Below, piece by piece: positions 1-6,900 of a stretch of DNA of 8,691 nucleotides. The DNA lies in NCBI GenBank assembly GCA_050486105.1, contig JBJHCR010000279.1, positions 1 through 8,691 on the forward strand, given 5' to 3'. Below the pieces are notes generated by a model. It was not told where the DNA came from. It worked only from the letters and a program-made list of their open reading frames with translations, and did no database searches. Made by a program: the position numbers and the translations under genes. This stretch comes from JAEXNA01 sp050486105. Its GTDB lineage: Bacteria; Vulcanimicrobiota; Xenobia; Xenobiales; JADMJV01. Position 1 is the first letter of the stretch, and the number at the start of each line of letters is the position of its first letter.

Positions 1-1
1 C

Positions 2-199
2 TATTTCGGAACAGCAGAGGTTTCGAAGCTCTTCTTTCAACTAGATGGATGGATACGAATGCGAATTCGCTCATTCCGCCTGAAACGTCGAAATAGGAAC
101 GATAACAAACGGCTGCCTAACCGAAAGCTGAAGAAATGGGGCTTGCTCTCTCTGCACGAATGCAGACCAGCAGCTCGAATTTCCTATGTGCGTGCGTAG
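2..199 (+). CDS. Group II intron reverse transcriptase/maturase, C-terminal fragment (5' end outside window)
   Basis: Reading from base 2 in frame gives 65 codons ending at TAG 197-199. There is no start because the gene begins left of the window. Visible residues include FFQLDGWIRMRIRSFRLK (about residues 11-28) and then a basic stretch ending KLKKWGLLSLHE. The pattern LD-x-W-[IV]-R-x-R-[LI]-R followed by Lys/Arg-rich sequence and a G-L/I motif is the maturase-specific (GIIM, domain X) region of group II intron-encoded proteins, which binds the intron RNA to help splicing and retrohoming. No HNH endonuclease domain follows, so the protein ends just after the maturase region, as in many endonuclease-lacking intron proteins. 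The reverse transcriptase palm with its YADD box would lie upstream, outside the window. The family call rests on motif recognition alone. Whether the whole protein is intact cannot be seen. Confidence 0.8.
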   Translation, partial: YFGTAEVSKLFFQLDGWIRMRIRSFRLKRRNRNDNKRLPNRKLKKWGLLSLHECRPAARISYVRA

Positions 200-215
200 C
201 TTTAGAGAGCAGCAA

Positions 216-247
216 GACTCCTTGCAATGAGGAAACCGCACGGGGTC
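216..247 (+). ncRNA. Candidate domain V-like hairpin of the intron
   Basis: Bases 216-225 can pair with 238-247 with nine of ten positions matched (one T-G wobble, one mismatch at 222/241). The interior carries GGAAACC, followed by GCAC and GGGGTC. The 3' strand, a GAAA tetraloop followed by CCGC, an AC and a G-rich strand, resembles the 3' half of group II domain V. However, the 5' half (225-231) does not form the expected five-pair upper helix, and the AGC catalytic triad is not clearly placed. This is a weak call. A competing fold pairs 245-250 with 301-306. Confidence 0.2.
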
Positions 248-312
248 GCCCAGTGTAATAACACTACACGCTGAATAAATGAAGGACTCATGACCCTTCA
301 GGCGACAACGGG

Positions 313-349
313 GGGTCGGAGGTAGGAGCGGAACTCCTACCTCCGGTCT
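313..349 (+). other. Strong hairpin: perfect 12-bp core stem, 5-nt loop
   Basis: GGAGGTAGGAG (318-328) pairs perfectly with CTCCTACCTCC (334-344) around the loop CGGAA. C317-G345 adds a twelfth pair, and four further pairs, three of them wobbles, can extend the stem to 313-349. No T-run follows on either strand, so it is not a standard intrinsic terminator. It may be part of the intron RNA or a separate intergenic palindrome. Confidence 0.7.
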
Positions 350-529
350 ACCCTCTATTTATGGGTGTTACCTAGCTGTATTTCGAATGAGGAGCGCTGT
401 GCATGACTGTGAGTAGGGGCGGTTTCAGTTTGAGAGGGTTTCTGGCCGGGCTCCTAGCACCTGTGTAAGAGCGTTCGACTTGAGTCGATCAACCCAATGA
501 GCTCTCCCAGGTCTTTGGGATGAAGTCGT
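350..529. other. Intergenic stretch without a recognisable gene
   Basis: This lies between the hairpin-rich intron flank and the stop of the left transporter gene. I see no coding frame with a ribosome site and no tRNA. Two small inverted repeats are present: TCGACT/AGTCGA at 475-488, and TCCCA/TGGGA at 505-520 with a 6-nt loop. The second lies just past the transporter stop and could weakly stall transcription coming from the right, but no T-tract follows it on that strand. No convincing terminator for the transporter operon is visible. Confidence 0.5.
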
Positions 530-2173
530 TTAACCTTCGCTGGCGACCTGCTCCCATTCCACGGTTCCCAGATCGATCTTGATCACCCGATCTGCCCGGG
601 ACCAATAACGCTCATCGTGGGAGACGACCAGAACAGCTTTCCCACGCTTGGCCAAGTCTGGTAGGATCTCGGTGTAGAAGCGCTCTCGAAAGTGAGCGTC
701 CTGGTCGGCGGCCCATTCGTCGAATACGTAGACCCGACGGTCCTCGAGAAGGGCGGTGATCAGCGCCAGACGTTTCCGTTGCCCGGTGGACAGATTGAGA
801 TTAGAGAACGCCCCGTCTCGAAACTCCACTTTTCCTTCCAACTCCACCATTCGGATCAGCTCTTGGACCCTCTCGGGCTCGACCTGCTCAAGACCGTAGA
901 GCCTCTCGAACAGATGAAAATCTGCCAAGACCGTGCTGAACATTTCTCTGAAGCCCGCCAGTTCGGTGACTCCAACCGGTTCCCCGTTAACCAAGATCGC
1001 TCCGCTCTCTGCGGGATAAAGCCCTGAAAGCAGTCGAACCGTGGTGGTCTTTCCGCTTCCGTTTCCCCCTACCAGAAAAACGATCTCCCCGGGCCTCAAT
1101 TCGAGGTCCAGGGGACCGACCTCGAAAACGGGTTGGCCCGTAAGGTCGCGATGGGCAAAAGTGAGCTGCCGATAACCGATCTCGTGAAGTTCGGTGTATC
1201 GAGTCGCCTGTCGCCTGGCCTCCGAAGGCTCCACTCCCTGGCACTGCAACAGGCGCTCTTCTAAGCCGTAGATGGTCGCCAACCCCACCTCGGCTTGCAT
1301 GGCCGCGGGGAAAAGGCCAATGATACTCATCACTGGACCCACACAGAACAGAACGGCAGCGGTCAGTTTAAAAACCACCACACTGTGGCTTTCAAGATAT
1401 TGGGGAAAAATGAAAGCGATGGCCCCTAGCATTATGTAGAGAGTGGTGGTGCTCAGCAGGCTGAAGTTGACAGCAAAGTCGGCCACCTTCTTCTGGGCTT
1501 GTTGGGACTGATCGGAAAGCTCCGAAAACTCGCCTAGCACCGCTTGGCGCTTTTTGGTGTTGATGGCCAATTCCTTAAAACCGTCCACTAGGTGACTCAA
1601 GGCCTCTCCAAGCCTGGCCTGGGTCTCCACCACCCGATGCTGGTCCGCTTGTAGGGAACTCGAAAGCCGTCCCACCGTTATCACTCCGCCGGCGAAAGTC
1701 AGGAAAACGAGCACCAAGGCGGCCTTGGAGAGATAGCCGATATAGAGCAGACAAGCCGCCAATCCGAAGAGCTGTCCCAAGAGATTCACCAAAACCGGAA
1801 AAAGCATGGACAGGTGATTGGTTTCGTGAGCGATAGTTGCGTAGAGTCGCCCCCTGACTTGTCGCTGAATGGTCAGCAACTCCGCGCGTCGCAATTGCTC
1901 AGCCAGCCTGAGCCTCAAATCTCTAAGAAGCTCTTCCACGATTAGGTTGGCTTTGAGCAAGGCCCGCTTTGCGCTCCACAGAAAGACCGGGTAGGCCAGG
2001 GCATAAATCGCGAACTGGCTCCAAGTGAGCTTCTCCTCTCCAGCCACGGCGCCGGCCACGCTGTTCACGACAACCAGCATCACCGCATTGGCCAACCCGG
2101 AGACCGCAGCCAGCAGCACGATTCGAAGACGTTCGCCGCGCTCGACACTCAGGATGAAACGAAGGCTGTTCAT
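530..2173 (-). CDS. Cyclic-peptide export ABC transporter, fused permease/ATPase half-transporter (SyrD/PvdE family)
   Basis: This 547-residue protein has an N-terminal membrane domain with about six hydrophobic segments (roughly residues 15-42, 51-68, 123-147, 148-168, 233-258, 264-292) and a C-terminal ATPase. The ATPase has Walker A GGNGSGKT (369-376), signature LSTGQ (461-465), Walker B VYVFDE (481-486) with catalytic Glu486 in FDEWAADQD, and switch His519. The length, the FDEWAADQD box and FxLFERLYGL after Walker A fit exporters found beside cyclic and lipopeptide synthetases, which drive peptide or precursor across the inner membrane using ATP. The ATG at 2173-2171 overlaps the preceding gene's TGA by four bases. 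GAAGG sits seven bases upstream of the start, inside that gene. The stop is TAA at 532-530. The Q-loop position reads FSTVLADFHLF, so there is no Gln. It is clearly paralogous to its neighbour and may form a heterodimer with it. The exact substrate is inferred from context only. Confidence 0.9.
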   Translation of the reverse strand: MNSLRFILSVERGERLRIVLLAAVSGLANAVMLVVVNSVAGAVAGEEKLTWSQFAIYALAYPVFLWSAKRALLKANLIVEELLRDLRLRLAEQLRRAELLTIQRQVRGRLYATIAHETNHLSMLFPVLVNLLGQLFGLAACLLYIGYLSKAALVLVFLTFAGGVITVGRLSSSLQADQHRVVETQARLGEALSHLVDGFKELAINTKKRQAVLGEFSELSDQSQQAQKKVADFAVNFSLLSTTTLYIMLGAIAFIFPQYLESHSVVVFKLTAAVLFCVGPVMSIIGLFPAAMQAEVGLATIYGLEERLLQCQGVEPSEARRQATRYTELHEIGYRQLTFAHRDLTGQPVFEVGPLDLELRPGEIVFLVGGNGSGKTTTVRLLSGLYPAESGAILVNGEPVGVTELAGFREMFSTVLADFHLFERLYGLEQVEPERVQELIRMVELEGKVEFRDGAFSNLNLSTGQRKRLALITALLEDRRVYVFDEWAADQDAHFRERFYTEILPDLAKRGKAVLVVSHDERYWSRADRVIKIDLGTVEWEQVASEG

Positions 2174-3828
2174 GGACCGGCCTTCGACGGCTCGATGAAG
2201 TCTTCAACCACCGTGCCTAGGTCGAGGTGTATCCGGCGATCGCAGGTGTGCCAGAAGTGGTCGTCGTGGGTCACCGCCACCACGGTTTTCCCACGTTTCT
2301 TGAGTTCCGGGAGAATCTCGGTGTAAAAGCGCTCTCGAAATTGGGCATCCTGATCGGCCGCCCACTCATCAAAGATGTAGATCGGACGGTCCTCGAGGAG
2401 GGCCGCAATCAGGGCCAAACGCTTGCGCTGGCCGGTGGACAAAGACAGCTCAGAAAACCGGCCTTCGGAGTAAGTGACCTTATCGCTGAGTTCCATTTTG
2501 GCGAGAAGCCTGTCGACCTCCTCCACCTCCACCTCCTCAAGACCGTAAAGCCGATCGAAAAGATGAAAGTCTCCGAAGATGCAGCTAAAAAGTTCCCTCA
2601 ATGCTAAACGTTGGTGTTCGTCGAGGTTCTCCCCATCTACGGCAATCTGACCCTGATCGGGCTGATAGAGGTTGGTCAGCAACTTGAGTAGGGTCGATTT
2701 CCCACTTCCATTCCCGCCGGTGATAAAAATGAGTTCCCCCCGTCTGAGAGTCAAACTCCAAGGACCAGTTGTGAAAGTCGGGTCGCCGTCGGAGTCCCGA
2801 TAGCTGAAGAGGAGCCCTCGATACTCGACTTTTTGAAAGGATTCGAGCATCGGCACTAGGGTTTGCATCGCCTCGGCTTCGAGCTGAGGTCCTGAGAGCA
2901 ACATCCGCTCCAGATTCTCAATATGCGCCAGGCTGACCTCGGCCTTGGTGAACATAGGGGCGACAAAGAGCATATTGGCGATCGGGGCAGCGCAAAAGAG
3001 CGACACCGCAACAACTTTGTGAACCGTGTCGCTGTACCCGTCCAAAGCCAAGGGAAGCAAAAAGACGAAGCCTCCGAGCAGCCCATAGATGTAGACGTTC
3101 GCGAACATCAGCAGCATAGCCCAGTCATCTCCTATCCCGACCAACCGCCTTCTCAGCTCATCGACCACCTCGGTGAAACGGGCAAAGAGAGAGTCGTTCC
3201 TCCCCGCGTGCAGACGAATCTCCTGAAAACCCTCAACGAAGTGAGCCAAAGTGTCCAAGGTCAGGGCCTCGGTTTCCGTGACTGTTCGCATGGCTTCATT
3301 CATCGCTTGTCTGTGCCGCAAGAACACCACCGCTCCCCCAGCGGTCACCGCCAGGAGAACCAGCAGAGCCGGAAGGGAGATCAAGGCCAAATAGAAGGCC
3401 GAAAAAAACACCAGAACAGCCAACTGGCAACTGTTGACCAGAATCGGAAAGAGCTGAGCGAGGTTTTGGCACTCGTGACTGAATTTGGTGTACAAGTCCC
3501 CCCGCCCAATGCCCTCGAGGACCTTGAGTTCCGTGCCGGCCAACTTTTCGGCGATGGACATCCTAATCCGGTTCAGTCGGCCTTCTACCAGCCGATTGGT
3601 TCGAGTCAGAGCTTCTTGGGTGGTCACCCAGTAGAGAGCAACCGCCAAAATGTAGAGCAAGAAATGGCGAAAAGAGATCGGCTCACCCAAGCTGACCTGC
3701 TCGGCCACCGTGTTGATCAGCCCGAGCACCCCAATGGTTGCCAGACCCGACACCGCAGCCATACCGAAGATCAACTTGAGCGCTACGGGAGATTCTTGTC
3801 TGACAAATCTGACGAGGTGCACCAACAA
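2170..3828 (-). CDS. Cyclic-peptide export ABC transporter, fused permease/ATPase half-transporter (SyrD/PvdE family), first gene of pair
   Basis: This 552-residue paralogue of the next gene has hydrophobic segments at about 15-44, 55-70, 123-150, 151-170, 237-262 and 270-292. The ATPase follows with Walker A GGNGSGKS (371-378), signature LSTGQ (463-467), Walker B IYIFDE (483-488) and His521. Between them, FSCIFGDFHLFDRLYGL replaces the usual Q-loop Gln. The last 70 residues closely match the neighbour (for example FRERFYTEILP in both), which shows an old tandem duplication. The start is non-ATG. TTG at 3828 has GAAAGG five bases upstream, TTG at 3825 has the same site at eight bases, and GTG at 3822 at eleven. 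An in-frame TAA at 3864-3862 rules out a longer form with an upstream ATG. The stop overlaps the next gene's start (ATGA), which predicts coupled translation and balanced subunits. Being divergent from the NRPS, it probably exports that product. Confidence 0.9.
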   Translation of the reverse strand: MLVHLVRFVRQESPVALKLIFGMAAVSGLATIGVLGLINTVAEQVSLGEPISFRHFLLYILAVALYWVTTQEALTRTNRLVEGRLNRIRMSIAEKLAGTELKVLEGIGRGDLYTKFSHECQNLAQLFPILVNSCQLAVLVFFSAFYLALISLPALLVLLAVTAGGAVVFLRHRQAMNEAMRTVTETEALTLDTLAHFVEGFQEIRLHAGRNDSLFARFTEVVDELRRRLVGIGDDWAMLLMFANVYIYGLLGGFVFLLPLALDGYSDTVHKVVAVSLFCAAPIANMLFVAPMFTKAEVSLAHIENLERMLLSGPQLEAEAMQTLVPMLESFQKVEYRGLLFSYRDSDGDPTFTTGPWSLTLRRGELIFITGGNGSGKSTLLKLLTNLYQPDQGQIAVDGENLDEHQRLALRELFSCIFGDFHLFDRLYGLEEVEVEEVDRLLAKMELSDKVTYSEGRFSELSLSTGQRKRLALIAALLEDRPIYIFDEWAADQDAQFRERFYTEILPELKKRGKTVVAVTHDDHFWHTCDRRIHLDLGTVVEDFIEPSKAGP

Positions 3829-3833
3829 CGCGG

Positions 3834-3839
3834 CCTTTC
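3834..3839 (-). promoter_or_regulatory. Ribosome binding site for the first transporter gene
   Basis: GAAAGG on the minus strand ends five bases before TTG 3828 and eight before TTG 3825. It is the only purine-rich site near these codons, so it supports a TTG start. It does not decide between the two adjacent TTGs. Confidence 0.5.
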
Positions 3840-3864
3840 GTGACTCAGTCCAAGCCTGTTCTTA

Positions 3865-3903
3865 TTCACCGATAGAGATCCTGCGGAGCCTTCACTCGAT
3901 AGA
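3865..3903. repeat. Imperfect direct repeat, possible operator
   Basis: TTCACCGATAGA (3865-3876) recurs as TTCACTCGATAGA (3891-3903), differing only by one inserted T. The starts are 26 bases apart, about two and a half helical turns. The pair lies between the two divergent genes and just downstream of the candidate minus-strand promoter, as expected for a repressor or activator site. No regulator gene is in the window. Binding function is inferred. Confidence 0.4.
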
Positions 3904-3961
3904 CCCGGTCCATAAAAGGATCTTCCCTCCTCCGAGGCAAAAGTGCCGCGAGCAAAGGAAA

Positions 3962-3967
3962 GGGAGG
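3962..3967 (+). promoter_or_regulatory. Ribosome binding site setting the NRPS start
   Basis: GGGAGG ends five bases before GTG 3973, a strong site at good spacing. The in-frame ATG at 3991 has only GGAG two bases away, too close. GTG 3943 has the shorter GAGG (3934-3937) at five bases. This favours GTG 3973. Confidence 0.6.
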
Positions 3968-3972
3968 CGGCC

Positions 3973-6900
3973 GTGAGCGACCTCGGAGAAATGGTCCGGT
4001 CAAGTCAACCAGCCGGGGCAAAGGAACCGCTCTACCGCCTGAGCCACCCCCAACGAAGGATCGCCTTCGGAGAGCTCCTGCAACCAGGAACTCCGTTTGC
4101 CAACGTGACTTGGCTGCTTCGTTTCCCCCCACCGATCAGCGTTTCTCACCTCCGTGAGGCCTTGGCTCTGGTGGTCGACGCCCATGCAGAGTTGCATCTG
4201 CGCCTCAGGCAGACCGACGGACTCCCCTTGCAAGAATTCCAACCCGAGCCCACCGACTTTTCCCTGAGAGAGTTCTCCGGACCTGAGGGGGAGGACCAAC
4301 TGCAGGCCTGGTGCCAAGGGAGAGCCCGACAGCCTTTCCCTGTCTACGATTCTCCGCTCTTTGAGTTCGTGGTCCTCGCTCTGCCTGACGGTCGGGCAGG
4401 AGCGCTGCTTCGGCTGCACCACATCCTGGCGGACGGCTGGTCTTCCGCCCGGCTGCGCACTCTGCTTTGGACCACGGCTAGAGCGCTGGCTCAGGGCCAA
4501 AGACCACAACTGCAAGCATCGCAGGGGTGGGTGGAGCATCTCGACTTGGAGCAGGAGTATCTGTCCTCGGCAGAAGCTGCAGAGCATCGGGATTTCTGGC
4601 TTCGCGAGTTTCAACAGCTGCCAAGCCAACCGACCCAGCTCGGACCGAATTCGGGTTCGGGGTGCCCGTCACCTACCGAATGCTATCGGTTCCTGGTGCC
4701 GAACTCGCTTGCCGATAAGCTGCAGACCTACCTTCACGGCCGGGGGGTGAGCCGCTATCAAGTCCTGCTGACGACTTTATCGATCCTGGCGGCGCGAGGG
4801 TCGGACGGAGACACCTTTCTGGCCTTCTCTCCCAACGCCAATCGCCACCTTCCCTTGCATCGCGGATTCCTGGGTATGCTGGTCAGCAGTTTTCCTGTGA
4901 TCCTTCCCACTCCGCGGGCTGTGCCGTTCGCCGAGTTGGTGCAGCGCAACCGGAGCTGGCTGCGACAGGTCCTCAAAGGGCCCAGCCGCTATCCGTACGA
5001 TCTTTTGGTCCCCGAGCTTCGCCGTTGCCTAGGCGAAGGCTGGAGTGCACCACATCAGACGGTGGCCTTCGCCGACCATCCCAGCTACCACGAGGATGAG
5101 GTAGAAGTACGTTGGTTCGCTCCGGGCGCCGAGACAACCACCCTAACCATCCACAGCAACATCAGCAATAGGCTCAAGTTTGGACAACTCGAACTGGAGT
5201 TTTATGCCTGTCCTGACACCTGGCAGGCGAAAGAAATCCCGACGCTTTTTGAGCACTGGATGGAGGTTCTAGAGCAGGGTGTCAGTAGACCTGAGACACC
5301 TGTGGAGAAGTTTCCCAGACCTGGAAAAGCCTCTTTGTCTCTCTCTTACCCGCAAGCCGGACACAAAGAGGCCCCGCCCACCGTGCTCGAGCTCTTGTCC
5401 GAGCAGGCCAAGACCCGGCCTGAAGCCGTGGCAGCAGTCTATGGCGACAGCTCTCTCAGCTATGCCGAGCTAGACCGGCGCAGCAGCCAACTGGGAGCCA
5501 CCCTCAGGGCTCAGAGCATCGGACCGGAAACTCGAGTAGGGCTTTCCATTCCTCGATCCTTGGAGATGCTGATAGGGATCTACGGGATCATGAAGGCCGG
5601 AGCCGCTTACCTGCCTTTAGACCCGAGCTACCCAGAGGAGAGACTAGCCTTCCTCCGAGACGATGCCGGAGTGCACCTGGTGCTCGAGAGCTTGCCGGAG
5701 CCTGAGAGCCTCGGCCAAGAATGGTCCTTTGAGCTTCCCGAAAGAGAGCAAGCCGCGTACCTCATCTACACCTCCGGCTCCACCGGACAGCCCAAAGGGG
5801 CGGTGATCTCCCACGGCAACCTGGCCCATCTAGCCCGCTGGTTGCCGGAGGCCCTGCAAGCGGACCAAAACACCCGCAAACTCCAGTTTGCCAGCCTGAA
5901 CTTCGACGCTTCGGTGTGGGAGTGGTTGCTCACTCTGGCTTGCGGTGGCACCTTGCTCTTGGCCGACCGGGAACAAATTTCACCGGGTCCGCCTCTGTTG
6001 GAAACCTTGCGCCGGCAGCGCTGCACCCATCTGACTCTTCCCCCTTCGGCCCTGGAGGTTCTGCAGCCGGAAGAGCTGCCGGACCTGCGCTGCCTGGCGG
6101 TGGTCGGCGAAGCCTGCCCTCCCGAAGTCTTAGCTCGTTGGGCCCGTGAGGGTCGCCTGCTACTCAACGGATACGGGCCCACGGAAGCCACCATCTGTGC
6201 CACCTATGCCGAGTGCAATAACTTCGAAGGAACTCGTTTTCCCATAGGTCGGCCTTGGCCCTTCGTAGGAGCCTATCTGCTCGACGAAAACCTCGAGCCA
6301 GTACCGGCTGGGCTTCCCGGCGAACTCTATTTGGGCGGTGAGGGTGTGGGCCGAGGCTATCACAACCGACCCGGACTGACGGCGGAGAGATTTCTGCCGG
6401 ATCCTTTCAGCGGAGTTCCAGGCTCGCGCATGTACCGCACCGGGGACCGGGTTCGCCAGCTCCCCGACGGACAGCTCGACTTTCTGGGGCGCCTCGACCA
6501 CCAAGTGAAACTCAGAGGCTACCGCATCGAGCTCGGCGAGGTCGAGGCGGTGCTGCGCTCACACGATGAGGTGCAGCAAGCCGTGGTCACAGCGCGCAAG
6601 CAGACCCTGGTCGCCTATGTCCAGAGTTCCAGGCAAGATAGGGCTTTGACCGAAGACCTCAAGAACCTATGCCGGCGGAAACTACCCGAGTATTCTGTTC
6701 CAGCTTCGATAGTCTCGCTCGAGAGCTTTCCTTTGAGCCCTAATGGCAAGGTGGACCGAAAGGCTCTGCCCGAACCGGCACCGAGTCGTATTAGGGGAGG
6801 GTCCCCACGGACACCCCAGGAAGAAAGCTTGCTTGAGATCTGGTCGGAAGTCTTGGGCTTCAGCGGCTTCGGCATCGACGACAACTTCTTTGACCTGGGA

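Larger units (their letters stand above)
1..349 (+). mobile_element. 3' portion of a group II intron (partial; right boundary uncertain)
   Basis: The maturase tail ending at 199 implies that the surrounding RNA is a group II intron. In such elements the protein lies in domain IV, and the catalytic domain V and branch-point domain VI follow within roughly 50-200 bases. The 150 bases after the stop are rich in hairpins (216-247, 252-265, 280-300, 313-349) and have no coding frame, which fits. I could not identify a textbook domain V or the exact 3' splice site, so the right boundary is a guess placed at the end of the last strong hairpin. The element could also be truncated or degenerate. Confidence 0.45.
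3829..3972. promoter_or_regulatory. Divergent control region between exporter genes and NRPS
   Basis: These 144 bases separate two genes that run apart, so promoters for both should lie here. On the minus strand, TTGCCT (3940-3935) and TTTTAT (3917-3912) are 17 bases apart, each matching four of six positions of the sigma70 consensus, and would start transcription near 3905. On the plus strand I see no well-spaced pair. TTCACT (3891) and CATAAA (3911) are only 14 apart. The region also holds the direct repeat listed separately. The promoter assignment is by inspection and weak. Confidence 0.35.

Noticed and set aside
1..96. CTATTTCG/CGAAATAG inverted repeat considered as transposon ends
   Set aside because: It is only eight bases long and lies within the maturase coding sequence, with no duplication or transposase.
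142..216. Inverted repeat CTTGC-TCTCT with AGAGA-gca-GCAAG
   Set aside because: It mostly overlaps the maturase coding frame, so it is more likely chance than a structural RNA helix.
290..325. Tiny ORF of 11 codons with a GAAGG-like site, considered as a leader peptide
   Set aside because: It is very short, has no following gene on the same strand, and lies inside hairpin-forming sequence.
505..520. TCCCA/TGGGA inverted repeat as terminator of the exporter operon
   Set aside because: It has only a 5-bp stem and no T-tract on the minus strand.
2923..3843. 306-residue open frame on the plus strand
   Set aside because: It is fully antisense to the exporter gene with its complete ABC motifs, is rich in Q/H/R with no recognisable domain, and is a codon-bias shadow.
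4000..4629. 209-residue open frame on the minus strand
   Set aside because: It lies antisense within the first condensation domain, whose HHILADG and flanking motifs are unambiguous on the plus strand.
5766..6203. 145-residue minus-strand frame
   Set aside because: It lies antisense to adenylation motifs A3-A5, which are clearly coding on the plus strand.
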